Shown here in pieces: positions 40,504-51,152 of a stretch of DNA of 64,000 nucleotides. This DNA is from Pseudarthrobacter siccitolerans. GTDB lineage: Bacteria; Actinomycetota; Actinomycetes; Actinomycetales; Micrococcaceae. A model generated the notes under the pieces. That model saw nothing but the letters and a program-made list of their open reading frames with translations, was not told where the DNA came from and made no database searches. The stretch's first letter is position 1. Every line of letters starts with the position of its first letter. Position numbers and translations under genes: made by a program. The stretch lies in the NCBI RefSeq assembly GCF_030823375.1, contig NZ_JAUSXB010000001.1, positions 4,216,001-4,280,000 of the forward strand. Direction: 5' to 3'.

Positions 40504-41550
40504 ATGAAGGCTTTGTACAAGGCCGGCCCACAGGCAGGCTTCGAGCTGGTGGACCGCCCCGAGCCGGTGGCTGGCCCCGCCGACGTGAAGATCCGGGTCA
40601 TGACCACCGGGATCTGCGGCACCGACCTCCACATCCAGTCCTGGGACTCCTGGGCCCAGGGGATCATCGAAGCTCCCCTCATCCCGGGCCACGAGTTCTA
40701 CGGCGAAGTGGTGGAAGTGGGCGAGGACGTCCGCGACGTCAAGACCGGTGACCGGGTATCCGGGGAAGGCCACGTGGTCTGCGGTATCTGCCGGAACTGC
40801 CGGGCAGGCCGGCGCCAGATGTGCATCCACACCGTGAGCGTGGGGGTGCAGCGCGACGGTGCCTTCGCCGAATACGTGGTGATTCCGGAAACCAATGTCT
40901 GGGTCCACCACGATCCCTCTGTCACTCCCGAACTGGGCGCTATCTTCGACCCCTTCGGCAACGCGGTGCACACTGCCCTGAGCTTTCCGCTGGTGGGCGA
41001 GGACGTGCTGATCACCGGCGCCGGACCCATCGGGCTGATGGCCATCGCCGTCGCCCGCCACGCCGGTGCCCGCAAGATCGCCATCACCGATGTATCACCC
41101 CACCGGCTGGACCTCGCCCGCCGGCTGGGCGCAGACCTCGCCATCAACGTCGCCACCACGAGGGTCCGTGACGCCCAGCGCGAGCTGGGGATGCGGGAGG
41201 GATTCGATATCGGCATGGAGATGTCCGGCCACCCCACCGCCCTGCCGGAGATGATCGACAACATGAACCACGGCGGCCGGATCGCGATGCTGGGACTGCC
41301 CAGCCAGGACATCACCATCGACTGGGGCAAGGTGGTGACCCACATGCTCACGCTCAAGGGCATTTACGGCCGCGAAATGTACGAAACCTGGTACGCCATG
41401 AGTGCCATGCTGTCTTCCAACACCGTACTGCACGCGGGCATTTCGGCGGTGGTCACTGATACGCTCCCTGCCACCGACTGGGAAAAGGGCTTCGACCTGG
41501 CCCGCAGCGGCGCCGGCGGAAAAGTTGTCCTCGACTGGACCCGACTCTAA
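40504..41550 (+). CDS. tdh: L-threonine 3-dehydrogenase
   Basis: 348 residues from ATG 40504 with GAGGAAG upstream; upstream in-frame codons lie in the promoter. It is a zinc alcohol dehydrogenase-family enzyme: catalytic Cys38 in [19 protein letters not shown], structural-zinc cysteines in [15 protein letters not shown], and an NAD-binding [11 protein letters not shown]. It oxidises threonine to 2-amino-3-ketobutyrate. The next gene, 8 bp away, encodes the ligase that cleaves this product, confirming the pathway. Confidence 0.96.
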   Translation: MKALYKAGPQAGFELVDRPEPVAGPADVKIRVMTTGICGTDLHIQSWDSWAQGIIEAPLIPGHEFYGEVVEVGEDVRDVKTGDRVSGEGHVVCGICRNCRAGRRQMCIHTVSVGVQRDGAFAEYVVIPETNVWVHHDPSVTPELGAIFDPFGNAVHTALSFPLVGEDVLITGAGPIGLMAIAVARHAGARKIAITDVSPHRLDLARRLGADLAINVATTRVRDAQRELGMREGFDIGMEMSGHPTALPEMIDNMNHGGRIAMLGLPSQDITIDWGKVVTHMLTLKGIYGREMYETWYAMSAMLSSNTVLHAGISAVVTDTLPATDWEKGFDLARSGAGGKVVLDWTRL

Positions 41551-41558
41551 GGAACACC

Positions 41559-42755
<1,197 letters not shown>

Positions 42756-42795
42756 AGGCAGCCACAGCCCGCCTTAACTCTGCGAGGATGAACGC

Positions 42796-43941
42796 ATGGC
42801 AGCACAATACGACGTCCTGATTGTTGGCGGCGGCATAGCCGGGTTGTCCCTGGCCTCGGCGTTGGCGGGCAACTGCTCTGTGGCACTGGTGGAGGCGGAG
42901 CAGGAACTGGCGTACCACACGTCCTCCCGCTCCGCCCGCCAGCTCATCCCCAGCTACGGCCCGCCGGTGGTGCAGGAACTGACGGTCCGGACACTGGAGT
43001 TGATCGCCGCACGCGATGCCGGGTTGCCCGAGCCCGTGCTCACGCCGCGCAGTTTTATGCTGATCGGTTCGGAGCAGGCGGTGGCAGCCGAAGCGAGCGG
43101 CCACATGCGGTCCATCACCCAGGCCGAAGCGCTGGAGCTCTGCCCGGCACTGGTCCCTGACTCGTTCGCTGCCGCCGGCCTGGACACTGGCTCCTTCGGC
43201 TGCAACGCACCGCTGCTGCTGGAGGACCACCGGCAGCGCGCGCTCGCCGCCGGGGCGGACATCATCACCGGCGCCCGGGTCCATTCCGCGCAGCGCCTCG
43301 GCTCCGGCTGGCAGGTTGGAGCGGGCATGGAAGCCTTCGAAGCGGGCGTCCTGGTCAACGCTGCCGGCGCCTGGGCGGACGAACTCGCAGTCATCAGCGG
43401 GGTGGAGAAGCTCGGGCTGCAGCCGTACCGGCGGACTGCGGCAATTGCCGCCGTCGAACGCCCCTTGCCGGAGCACAGTCCCATGGTGGCGGCGGCGGAC
43501 AACACGTTCTACTTCCGCCGTGAAGGCGGTGACGTGCTGATCTCGCCGTCCGAATCCGTGCCGAGCGGGCCCGAAGACGCCAAGCCGCGGCCAGGGGACG
43601 TAGAGCGACTGGTCGCCAGGCTGAACCAGGTGACCACGCTGGGCATCACGGAAGTCCGCCGGGCCTGGACGGGGCTCCGGACAGAAGCTGCCGACGGCGT
43701 TCCCGTGGCAGGTTTCGACGCCGAAGCGCCCGGCTTCTACTGGCTCGCCGGCCAGGGCGGGTATGGCTTCCAGACCTCATCGGCGATGGCAGAGCTGGCC
43801 GCGGCACAGATCCTGGCAGGACAGCAAAGTGCCGGTCATCAGAGTGCGGGTCATCGAAACGCTGGTGAAACAGCGGACGCGGGTCCGGCATCCCGGACAG
43901 CTCAGGCGCTGGCAGCCACCCGCTGGTCTGTCCGGCGCTGA
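42796..43941 (+). CDS. FAD-dependent amine oxidoreductase (DAO family)
   Basis: 381 residues. An N-terminal FAD-binding motif (DVLIVGGGIAGLSLASAL) and a C-terminal WLAGQGGYGFQTS segment place it among D-amino acid, glycine or sarcosine oxidases and dehydrogenases. Position after tdh-kbl, which produce glycine, makes glycine or an N-methyl amino acid a possible substrate, but sequence does not decide. The C-terminal tail has a short repeat (QSAGHQSAGHRNAG) outside the domain. The ATG follows GAGGAT by six bases, which may serve as a -10 box. Confidence 0.82.
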   Translation: MAAQYDVLIVGGGIAGLSLASALAGNCSVALVEAEQELAYHTSSRSARQLIPSYGPPVVQELTVRTLELIAARDAGLPEPVLTPRSFMLIGSEQAVAAEASGHMRSITQAEALELCPALVPDSFAAAGLDTGSFGCNAPLLLEDHRQRALAAGADIITGARVHSAQRLGSGWQVGAGMEAFEAGVLVNAAGAWADELAVISGVEKLGLQPYRRTAAIAAVERPLPEHSPMVAAADNTFYFRREGGDVLISPSESVPSGPEDAKPRPGDVERLVARLNQVTTLGITEVRRAWTGLRTEAADGVPVAGFDAEAPGFYWLAGQGGYGFQTSSAMAELAAAQILAGQQSAGHQSAGHRNAGETADAGPASRTAQALAATRWSVRR

Positions 43942-43952
43942 AGAATGGTGAC

Positions 43953-45164
43953 ATGAGCACCCTGATCACCAATATCGCCGAGCTGATGACGCAGGACCTG
44001 GAACACCGGGTCCTCAAAGATGCGGCCGTGGTGATTGAGGGTGAACGGATTTCATGGATCGGCGCCGCTGCTGATGCTCCCGCCGCGGATGACGCCGTCG
44101 ACGCCGGTGGGCGCGCCATGCTTCCCGGCTGGGTGGACTCCCACACCCACCTGCTGTTCGCGGGCGACCGGACGGCGGAATTCGAGGCGCGCATGGCGGG
44201 GGAGTCCTACTCCGCCGGCGGCATTGCGGTGACCATGAACGCCACCCGGGCAACGTCCGACTTCGACCTCACCCGGCTGGCCCTTGGCCGGGTGGCCGAA
44301 GCTGTGTCTCAGGGGACCACCTACATCGAGACGAAAACCGGCTACGGCCTGGACATCGAGCATGAAGCACGGAGCGCCCGCATCGCCTCCACCATCGCGG
44401 ACCAGGTGACGTACCTCGGAGCGCACCTGGTGCCCGCCGGGCAGGATCCGGACGCCTACACCGACCTCGCATCCGGCCCCATGCTCGCCGCTGTCCGGCC
44501 TTACGTGCAGTGGGCTGACGTCTTTTGCGAGGATGGGGCCTTCGATGCTGAACAGTCCCGCCGCGTCCTGCTGGCCTGCCGCGACGCCGGACTTGGACTG
44601 CGCGTCCACGGAAACCAGCTCGGCGAAGGGCCCGGTGTCCAGCTGGCGGTGGAACTCGAGGCGGCCAGCGTGGACCACGTGAACTACCTCGCGGACAAGG
44701 ACGTGGACGCGCTAACGGGGACCTGGGCCGGCTGGGATGCCACCACCGGGACGGGGCGGCGGGGCACGGTGGCCACATGCCTGCCTGCCTGCGACCTCTC
44801 CACCCGTCAGCCGCTCGCCCCGGCGCGGGAGCTCCTGGATGCCGGCGTCCAGGTGGCGCTCGCCTCCAACTGCAATCCGGGCACGTCCTACACAAGTTCC
44901 ATGGCCTTTTGCGTGACGACGGCGGTGCTGCAGATGCGTTTGAGCGTCCACGAGGCGGTCCGGGCAGCGACGTACGGCGGCGCCCTGGCGCTGCACAAGG
45001 ACAAGGGGAACGACGTCGACGGCGAACGGGCGGTGGGTTCCATCGCCGTCGGACACCGGGCGGACCTCCACCTGCTTAACGCTCCGTCGGCCACGCACCT
45101 TGCCTACCGCCCCGGCATGCCCCTGACATACGCTGTATGGCGGGCCGGAGCGCGGGCACGCTGA
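43953..45164 (+). CDS. hutI: Imidazolonepropionase
   Basis: 403 residues, ATG six bases after AAGAAT. It belongs to the amidohydrolase superfamily: metal-binding HTH in VDSHTHLLFAGDRTAEFE, VHGNQLGEGPG, VDHVNYL and ASNCNPGTSYTSSM. The enzyme hydrolyses 4-imidazolone-5-propionate to formiminoglutamate, the third step of histidine breakdown. The other hut genes are not in the window, and it is only 11 bp after the FAD oxidoreductase gene. Confidence 0.94.
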   Translation: MSTLITNIAELMTQDLEHRVLKDAAVVIEGERISWIGAAADAPAADDAVDAGGRAMLPGWVDSHTHLLFAGDRTAEFEARMAGESYSAGGIAVTMNATRATSDFDLTRLALGRVAEAVSQGTTYIETKTGYGLDIEHEARSARIASTIADQVTYLGAHLVPAGQDPDAYTDLASGPMLAAVRPYVQWADVFCEDGAFDAEQSRRVLLACRDAGLGLRVHGNQLGEGPGVQLAVELEAASVDHVNYLADKDVDALTGTWAGWDATTGTGRRGTVATCLPACDLSTRQPLAPARELLDAGVQVALASNCNPGTSYTSSMAFCVTTAVLQMRLSVHEAVRAATYGGALALHKDKGNDVDGERAVGSIAVGHRADLHLLNAPSATHLAYRPGMPLTYAVWRAGARAR

Positions 45165-45189
45165 CCAGTTGCTTGGAAATGACGTTAGA

Positions 45190-45215
45190 TGATCATTTCG
45201 GTTCTGTTATGATCA
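45190..45215 (+). promoter_or_regulatory. Twin TGATCA boxes over the DeoR-type gene promoter
   Basis: TGATCA occurs at 45190-45195 (within ATGATCAT) and at 45210-45215, spaced 20 bp. The second overlaps a -10 box TATGAT (45208-45213), and a weak -35 TTAGAT lies at 45185. This layout would let a repressor, perhaps the gene product itself, block transcription. Confidence 0.5.
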
Positions 45216-45261
45216 AAAAGCGTCATCGGAGCTGGTGGCGGGAGTATTTGGAGGCCTCTGC

Positions 45262-46050
45262 ATGACCCGCACCGACCGACTGACGGCAATCCTTGACCTC
45301 CTCGCCAAAACCGGCCAGGTGGAGGTCGAAGAGATCGTCAGCAGTCTCCACGTCTCGCCTGCCACTGCCCGGCGCGACCTGGACAGCCTGGCCAAACGCC
45401 GGCTGCTCACCAGGACCCGGGGCGGAGCGACCACAGGGGCGCTGGCCTACGACCTGCCCGGCCGGTACAACCGGGACGACCATGCCGAGGCCAAGCAGCA
45501 GATCGCGCAGGCCGCTTCCGCTCTCATTGCTCCGGGCGCCGTCATTGGCCTTTGCGGCGGCACCACCAGCACGGTGCTGGCGCAGATCCTGGCCACCCGC
45601 GAGGACCTGAACGCCCCGTCCAACCAGCCCACCCTGACGGTAGTCACCAACGCCATCAACATCGCCGGGCAGTTGGCCGTGCGGCCCAACATCAAGGTCA
45701 TGGTCACCGGCGGCATCCTGAATCCGCGGTCCTACGAGCTGGTGGGCCCTTACACGGACATCATCATGCAGAAAGTGGTGCTGGACATCGCGTTCATCGG
45801 GGTCAACGGCATCGATCCGGAAGTGGGGCCGACCAACACGGGGGAGGGCGAAGCCTCGGTCAACGCCCTGCTGGCCAGCAGGGCGCGTGTCTCCTACGTG
45901 CTGGCCGACTCCTCCAAAGTAGGGGTGCGCGCTTTTGCCACCATGGACGGGTACAACTTCACCCGGCTGATCACTGATGCGGGCATCTCCGCCAAGGACA
46001 AGGCCGCGTTTGAGGCCAACGGCACCGAAGTGATTGTTGCCGGCAGCTGA
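45262..46050 (+). CDS. DeoR/GlpR-type transcriptional repressor
   Basis: 262 residues from ATG 45262 with GGAGG seven bases upstream. The N-terminal DeoR helix-turn-helix is intact (TRTDRLTAILDLLAKTGQ, VSPATARRDLDSLAKR), followed by a ribose-isomerase-like sensor domain (GLCGGTTSTVLAQIL, VTNAINIAGQL, GVNGIDPEVG, LADSSKVG). Such proteins respond to sugar phosphates and repress sugar-use genes. No sugar catabolic gene is adjacent, so the regulon is not evident here. Confidence 0.9.
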   Translation: MTRTDRLTAILDLLAKTGQVEVEEIVSSLHVSPATARRDLDSLAKRRLLTRTRGGATTGALAYDLPGRYNRDDHAEAKQQIAQAASALIAPGAVIGLCGGTTSTVLAQILATREDLNAPSNQPTLTVVTNAINIAGQLAVRPNIKVMVTGGILNPRSYELVGPYTDIIMQKVVLDIAFIGVNGIDPEVGPTNTGEGEASVNALLASRARVSYVLADSSKVGVRAFATMDGYNFTRLITDAGISAKDKAAFEANGTEVIVAGS

Positions 46051-46144
46051 CGCTTCCGAGCTGTAACACGTCCCTTAGGCACGGCGGGCCGGGGCACCCG
46101 GGCGCAATCAGTGCGGATCCAGAAACAGCAGGCAAGATGGGTAC

Positions 46145-46924
46145 ATGCTGGTTCCCTCCCGCCGTCGTTTGCGGATCGAAGTCTGGATAGTCCTGGGTTT
46201 GTCGCTGGGGCAGTCTGCCGTCTACTCCGTGGTGCAGCTCCTGGACAAGATGACCCGGGCGCCGCTGGCGGAAGGCACCTCCACACTCAACCGCTCACAG
46301 AGTACCCGCGAGTATTTCGACCTGACCTACCAGTTGCTGGACATCATCTTCGCGCTGGTGCCGGTGCTGCTGGTGATCTACTTCCTCACCGACCAGCGGC
46401 AGGCGGCGGCGGGCGACGGCGGCCATTCGGCTTCTGCTTTCCGAAAACTTGGGTTTAACTTTGCACGCCCGGGCCGGGACCTGCTCCAGGGGCTGGGGCT
46501 GGCAGCGCTGATCGGAATCCCGTCCCTGGGCCTCTATGCGGCGGGCCGGGCGCTGGGCATCACCACCGCCATCATTCCCAGTGCGTTGGACGCCTACTGG
46601 TGGACAGTGCCGGTGCTGATCCTGTCCGCGATCCGCCATGCCGTGGTGGAGGAAGTTATCGTGGTGGGCTACCTGCTGAACCGGTTCGGAAAGTTCGGCT
46701 GGAGCGTGCCGCTGGCCATCGCGGTGAGCTCGCTGCTGCGCGGCAGCTACCACCTTTACCAGGGCTTCGGGCCCTTCATCGGGAACGCGGTGATGGGGGT
46801 CGTCTTCGCCTGGCTGTATACCAGGACGCGACGGGTGATGCCCCTGGTGATTGCCCACGCCCTGCTGGACATCGTCGCGTTCGTTGGCTTCAGCCTCTTC
46901 GGCAAGGCAGTCGGACTGGGCTGA
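46145..46924 (+). CDS. CPBP-family (Abi) membrane protein
   Basis: 259 residues with about seven hydrophobic helices; ATG six bases after CAAGAT. CPBP glutamic protease motifs are partly present: EEVIVVGYLL near residue 173 (motif 1 is E-E-x-x-x-R, and the Arg is Val here), SYHLYQG, then IAHALLDIVAF. The family includes intramembrane proteases and immunity or maturation factors. Loss of the Arg makes activity uncertain. Confidence 0.85.
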   Translation: MLVPSRRRLRIEVWIVLGLSLGQSAVYSVVQLLDKMTRAPLAEGTSTLNRSQSTREYFDLTYQLLDIIFALVPVLLVIYFLTDQRQAAAGDGGHSASAFRKLGFNFARPGRDLLQGLGLAALIGIPSLGLYAAGRALGITTAIIPSALDAYWWTVPVLILSAIRHAVVEEVIVVGYLLNRFGKFGWSVPLAIAVSSLLRGSYHLYQGFGPFIGNAVMGVVFAWLYTRTRRVMPLVIAHALLDIVAFVGFSLFGKAVGLG

Positions 46925-47040
46925 GGCAGCCAAGCTGGCGCCGCAAGGTGCGGTGCGACGGCGATCCCTCCGATGTTGTGAGCCTTCACTGACCCCGTGG
47001 TCGGTTTCGCTCCCCAAGTTCAGCCACCATAGGTGGTTGG

Positions 47041-48531
47041 TCAGGCGGGTGGGGCGTGCAGGAACCGCTCCAGGCATTCTTCGCCTGGGGAGATCCCGAT
47101 GTAGACAAAATCGGGTGGGTCCCCGGACACCGCCTGCAGCTGGTTTGGCCAGTGTGGTGGTTCCCAGTCCTGGTGTTCGCTTTTGTAGTGCCTGCCGGTG
47201 GGTGAGGTCCAGCCGGGTGGTGCGGTTTTGGTGGCGGGGGTGGGTTTCCAGCCGCTGGTATGCCGTAGCCGGTGATGTTTGGGGCAGGGCTGTCCCAGAT
47301 TCGATATCCCGGTAGTGCCGCCTTGATGCCAGGCGAGGATGTGGTCGGCTTCGTTGTCGAGCGAATTGTTGCTGCATCCTGGAAAGGGGCATTTGCCATC
47401 CCGCAACCTAAGCCAGTTCCGCATGGCCTGGCTGATCCGGTACTTTGTCCGGCCGATCTCCAGTGGCGCCCCGTCCCTCGGGTCCACCAGGACCCGGTAA
47501 AACGAAGCGGCCCCGTCGGCGACGAGTTGACGTGCCATCGACGGTGGAATGGGGCCGTGGCCGTCCAGCATTGCCGGCTCGTCGGTCAGGCCCATCAGGG
47601 AGAAAACCGGAACGGTGACCAGCACTTGGGCGCCGATCGACGACGACGGGCCACCCGTTCCTGCGACGACCCCGGCGCTGTCGCCACCACCGACACTTTC
47701 ATCGGCACCTACCGGAGTGTTGCCGCTGCTGAGAATCGCTGTGGAGAAATTATCGGCCTTCAATTGGGGCAGGGTACGGGGCTCGTCCGGTCCCTGCATC
47801 CCCCGTGCGATGGCCGTGAGCCGGTTCCAGCCCGCCAAAGCATGGTGGGCAGGCAGGTAGGCGGAGAGCCAGGCCATGCCGTCCTGATCCGGCCGGTATT
47901 CCACCCGCCGGTCCGCGATGCCCCTGGCGTGGCGTTTCTCAATGGACTCAGGGTGGTGGCGCTCCCGCCAGTTCCTGGCCTTGGCCTTGAACCGGTACGC
48001 CGGCAATTCCCCGATCGGCGCAGCCGTAGGCGGCCTGGGCACGTCCGGGTCCAGGAACTGTGCCTCCAGCGCCGCCGCGCCAGCGGGGTCAAGGCTGGCC
48101 GTTTCATCAACCATGGCCAGGGCGTGCTGCCAAGTAATCGTCCCGGACTGCAATGCCGAAAGGGTGGGCGGCAACTCCTTGCACAGGGCGTGGGCTGCGG
48201 CCAGGAACGCACCCGCTGCCCGGGAACCGAGGGCCAGGAGGCAGCCGATTTCCGCGGCGACGGCCATTTCCTGCGCCTGTACCGGCGCGTCGGGCCCCGC
48301 AATAGCTCGGGCGGTATCCGCATACGTCACGGCAGCCCGGGCCTTCAAACCCGCAAACCCGGCCTCCACCACCCGCGCCCCGGCAAGAATGTCCAGGCAC
48401 CCATCAGCCAGTCCGGCCAGCGGATCAGCATCCGAGAACGGGTCCGAACCACACTCATCCACCTCGGCATTCAGCACAGCAAGAGCGGCCTTGATGTCCT
48501 CAAACGCCTTAGCCACCGCCGCTTTCCCCAT
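47041..48531 (-). CDS. DUF222 and HNH endonuclease domain protein (13E12 type)
   Basis: 496 residues, ATG six bases after CATGAT on the minus strand. The N-terminal about 330 residues are DUF222 (AGFAGLKARAAVTYADTAR, ISQAMRNWLRLRDGKC), and the C-terminus carries a zinc-type HNH nuclease (CPFPGCSN, EADHILAWHQGG, CPKHHRLRH). Such genes are multicopy in actinobacteria and are sometimes linked to mobile elements. No inverted repeats or integrase flank it here. Biological role unknown. Confidence 0.9.
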   Translation of the reverse strand: MGKAAVAKAFEDIKAALAVLNAEVDECGSDPFSDADPLAGLADGCLDILAGARVVEAGFAGLKARAAVTYADTARAIAGPDAPVQAQEMAVAAEIGCLLALGSRAAGAFLAAAHALCKELPPTLSALQSGTITWQHALAMVDETASLDPAGAAALEAQFLDPDVPRPPTAAPIGELPAYRFKAKARNWRERHHPESIEKRHARGIADRRVEYRPDQDGMAWLSAYLPAHHALAGWNRLTAIARGMQGPDEPRTLPQLKADNFSTAILSSGNTPVGADESVGGGDSAGVVAGTGGPSSSIGAQVLVTVPVFSLMGLTDEPAMLDGHGPIPPSMARQLVADGAASFYRVLVDPRDGAPLEIGRTKYRISQAMRNWLRLRDGKCPFPGCSNNSLDNEADHILAWHQGGTTGISNLGQPCPKHHRLRHTSGWKPTPATKTAPPGWTSPTGRHYKSEHQDWEPPHWPNQLQAVSGDPPDFVYIGISPGEECLERFLHAPPA

Positions 48532-48623
48532 AAACCCATCATGACAAGGGGGTACGACAATTTGTCGGGCTCTGCGAGTGAGGTGTGCAGCAGAAATTGC
48601 GTGAGCTTAAAGGCAGAAGTGGA

Positions 48624-48675
48624 TTCGGCCGCCATCGGCAGGTGACGCCGTTGTCACAAGCTGATGGCGGCCGAA
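48624..48675. other. Nested inverted-repeat structure
   Basis: TTCGGCCGCCATC (48624-48636) pairs perfectly with GATGGCGGCCGAA (48663-48675). Inside, GTGAC (48642-48646) pairs with GTCAC (48653-48657). Together with another hairpin at 48721 it fills the gap between the HNH and glyoxalase-like genes. Could be a terminator pair or a structured RNA; no family recognised. Confidence 0.55.
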
Positions 48676-48720
48676 GTTTGGAAGATCAGGCGCCCAGGCC
48701 GAAACCGGGCACACCACTGC

Positions 48721-48748
48721 GATGCCCGGGCGCCAGTGCCCGGGCATC
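48721..48748 (-). terminator. Hairpin after the glyoxalase-like gene
   Basis: GATGCCCGGG (48721-48730) pairs perfectly with CCCGGGCATC (48739-48748) with an 8-nt loop, 10 bp past the stop codon on the minus strand. No T-run follows. Confidence 0.6.
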
Positions 48749-48758
48749 GTAAGGAGGG

Positions 48759-49397
48759 TTAGATGGTGACGGCTCCGGTGGAGGTTTCGAAGGTGACGGA
48801 CAGAATGCCGGGCGTTCCGTGCGGAGCCACCCAATCAACGGCCACATCCTCGAGCGGCTTCTCCACGGGCTCACCCAGCCACTCGGTGACGCGTGCCGCC
48901 GAACCTGCGATGGTGAGGCAGCTCATCTTGACGTTGCTGTCGTAGGCATTGGACGGGTGCAGGGACGGATCGCCCTCCCACTTGAGCATGTAGGGGACCT
49001 GGGGGTCGGCGATCAGGCCGAGGATGCCAATCTGCTGCCAGACGAGTTCGCGGCCGTCCGGAAACTTGCGGTTGCCGTTCACCGCGGAGCGTCCGAGCCG
49101 CTCCTCGAACGGGGCGAGGTCGTCCACTTCGACGCACCAGCCCATCCAGCCGCCGCCCGCAGCAGACCGCGCACGCACAGCCTGTCCGAAGGGGGCCTTG
49201 TCTGAAGCAGGGTGGTCCAGGACCTCCACGACTTCAAGGTACTTGTGGCCGGCGAGCGGGATAATCATGTTGCGGGTGCCGAACCGGGGGTGTACCCCAC
49301 CCTTCACTGCCTCAACGCCGAGGGCAGAGGAAATTCGTTCGGTAGTGGCCGCCAGGCCATCGTGTTCACAGGCGTAAGAGACGTGATCCATGCGCAT
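48759..49397 (-). CDS. Glyoxalase-like (VOC fold) protein
   Basis: 212 residues, ATG six bases after CAAGAT on the minus strand; a second ATG two codons later is possible. The sequence begins MDHVSYACEHDGLAAT and has GTRNMIIPLAGHKYLEVVEV and a WCVEVDDL segment as in the Glyoxalase_3-like group. VOC-fold proteins bind metal and act on diverse small molecules; no specific reaction can be assigned. It is transcribed away from the methionine genes. Confidence 0.82.
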   Translation of the reverse strand: MRMDHVSYACEHDGLAATTERISSALGVEAVKGGVHPRFGTRNMIIPLAGHKYLEVVEVLDHPASDKAPFGQAVRARSAAGGGWMGWCVEVDDLAPFEERLGRSAVNGNRKFPDGRELVWQQIGILGLIADPQVPYMLKWEGDPSLHPSNAYDSNVKMSCLTIAGSAARVTEWLGEPVEKPLEDVAVDWVAPHGTPGILSVTFETSTGAVTI

Positions 49398-49544
49398 GCC
49401 ATCATCTTGGCACTTTGTGATCGGGCTCTCAGCTAAGGGTACCCTTACTGGGATTTTCGCTGGTGAACCCCCATAAACCAGGGCCCGCGGAAATCTTCTG
49501 GACCATGTTCGTCACAATCCTGTCCGGCACCGGGTGCGTGTTCC

Positions 49545-49550
49545 TACACT
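49545..49550 (+). promoter_or_regulatory. -10 box of metY transcript
   Basis: TACACT lies five bases before the first stem of the riboswitch, so transcription should begin at about 49556. The same TACACT is placed identically before metX. Confidence 0.55.
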
Positions 49551-49555
49551 GGGCT

Positions 49556-49673
49556 CAGGTCATGAGTGCCAGCATCAAGCCCCGGCTCGCTGGCCGGCAA
49601 CCCTCCAACCGCGGTGGGGTGCCCCGGGTGAGGACCTGGCTGTCCGGCATGGGCTGGATGGCAAGCGCGGCCC
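49556..49673 (+). ncRNA. SAM-IV riboswitch upstream of metY
   Basis: P1 is CAGGTC (49556-49561) with GACCTG (49633-49638). The core GTCATGAGTGCCAGC, CTGGCCGGCAACCCTCC, ACCGCGGTGGGGTGCCCC matches the actinobacterial SAM-IV class as I know it, and the 3' pseudoknot strand GGCAAGCGCGG is at 49660-49670. It senses S-adenosylmethionine and should repress metY when SAM is high. The ribosome site lies about 30 nt further on. Fills most of the 321-bp gap before metY. Confidence 0.93.
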
Positions 49674-49718
49674 GCAGTGCTTTCGAGCGTACCGGGCCCA
49701 TGTCAAAGGAGCCTTGAA

Positions 49719-51044
49719 TTGTCCAACGGATGGTCCTTCGAAACCCGCCAGATCCATGTTGGGCAGGAGCCGGACAGCGCCACTGGCGCCCGCGCCCTCC
49801 CTATCTACCAGACCACGTCTTTTGTGTTCCCGAGCGCGGAAAGTGCTGCCAACCGCTTCGCACTTGCCGAGCTGGCTCCCATCTATACCAGGATCGGCAA
49901 CCCCACCCAGGAAGCCGTGGAACAGCGGATCGCCAGCCTTGAAGGCGGCCTGGGGGCCTTGCTGCTCAGCTCCGGGCAGGCCGCAGAGACGTTTGCCATC
50001 CTGAACATCGCCGAGGCGGGGGACCACATCGTGGCCAGCCCCAGCCTCTACGGCGGCACCTACAACCTCTTCGCCCACACCCTGAAGAAGTTCGGCATCT
50101 CGGTCACTTTTGTGGCGGACCCGGACAACCTGGACCAGTGGCGTGACGCCGTCCAGCCCAACACCAAGCTATTCTTCGGCGAGGTGGTTTCCAACCCGCG
50201 GCAGGATGTCCTGGACATTGAAGGCGTGTCCCGGGTTGCCCATGACGCCGGCGTGCCCCTGATCGTGGACAACACCCTGTCCACCCCCTACCTGATCAGG
50301 CCGCTGGAATGGGGCGCGGACATCGTGGTGCACTCGGCCACCAAATACCTGGGCGGCCACGGTGCCGCCATCGCCGGCGTGATCGTGGACTCCGGAAAGT
50401 TCGACTTCGGCAAGGACCCGCAGAAGTTCCCCGGTTTCAACACCCCGGACCCCACTTACAACGGGCTGGTGTACGCCCGCGACCTCGGAACAGACGGAGC
50501 GCTGGGGGCCAACCTGTCCTACATCCTCAAGGCCCGGGTCCAGTTGCTGCGCGACCTCGGTTCTGCGGTGTCGCCGTTCAACGCCTTCCTGATTGCCCAG
50601 GGACTGGAGACGCTGAGCCTGCGGGTGGAACGGCACGTGGCCAACGCCGTGGACGTTGCCCGGTGGCTGGAAGGAAGGGACGACGTCGAATCCGTCGCCT
50701 ACGCCGGGCTGCCCTCCAGCCCCTGGTACGAGCGCGGCCGCAAGTACGGCCCGAAGGGTACCGGCGCCATCGTGTCGTTCAACCTGGCCGGCGGGGCCGA
50801 GGCCGGGAAGCGCTTCGTGGACGCCCTGGAGCTGCACTCCCACGTGGCAAACATCGGTGACGTCCGCTCCCTGGTGATCCATCCGGCGTCGACCACGCAC
50901 AGCCAGCTCTCCCCGGAGCAGCAGGAAATTGCCGGCGTGACGCCCGGACTGGTGCGGCTTTCGGTGGGAATCGAACACATCGATGACATCTTGGCGGACC
51001 TCGAAGCCGGTTTCAGGGCTGCCAAGGAGGCCAGCGGCGCTTGA
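49719..51044 (+). CDS. metY: O-acetylhomoserine sulfhydrylase
   Basis: 441 residues from TTG 49719, chosen because AAAGGA lies eight bases upstream and the protein then begins [17 protein letters not shown] as homologues do; the open frame extends into the riboswitch. It is a PLP enzyme of the Cys/Met metabolism family: [31 protein letters not shown] and the PLP lysine Lys209 in [11 protein letters not shown]. It makes homocysteine from O-acetylhomoserine and sulfide. The substrate is made by the next gene, metX. Confidence 0.95.
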   Translation: MSNGWSFETRQIHVGQEPDSATGARALPIYQTTSFVFPSAESAANRFALAELAPIYTRIGNPTQEAVEQRIASLEGGLGALLLSSGQAAETFAILNIAEAGDHIVASPSLYGGTYNLFAHTLKKFGISVTFVADPDNLDQWRDAVQPNTKLFFGEVVSNPRQDVLDIEGVSRVAHDAGVPLIVDNTLSTPYLIRPLEWGADIVVHSATKYLGGHGAAIAGVIVDSGKFDFGKDPQKFPGFNTPDPTYNGLVYARDLGTDGALGANLSYILKARVQLLRDLGSAVSPFNAFLIAQGLETLSLRVERHVANAVDVARWLEGRDDVESVAYAGLPSSPWYERGRKYGPKGTGAIVSFNLAGGAEAGKRFVDALELHSHVANIGDVRSLVIHPASTTHSQLSPEQQEIAGVTPGLVRLSVGIEHIDDILADLEAGFRAAKEASGA

Positions 51045-51141
51045 TCCGCGGGCAGGCGCTCGGATCCAGACGGCCACCAGCGGCGGCAAGCCGGGAAGTC
51101 ACAACCAGTCACACTCTTGGCGGGAGGCCGGGGCTGTTTCG

Positions 51142-51147
51142 TACACT
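51142..51147 (+). promoter_or_regulatory. -10 box of metX transcript
   Basis: TACACT, with TTGGCG at 51117-51122 as a possible -35 (spacer 19), ends five bases before the riboswitch P1 stem. metX thus has its own promoter after metY. Confidence 0.55.
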
Positions 51148-51152
51148 CGATG

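Noticed and set aside
47041..48531. HNH gene as part of an insertion element or group II intron
   Set aside because: No reverse transcriptase, transposase, terminal repeats or target duplication around it.
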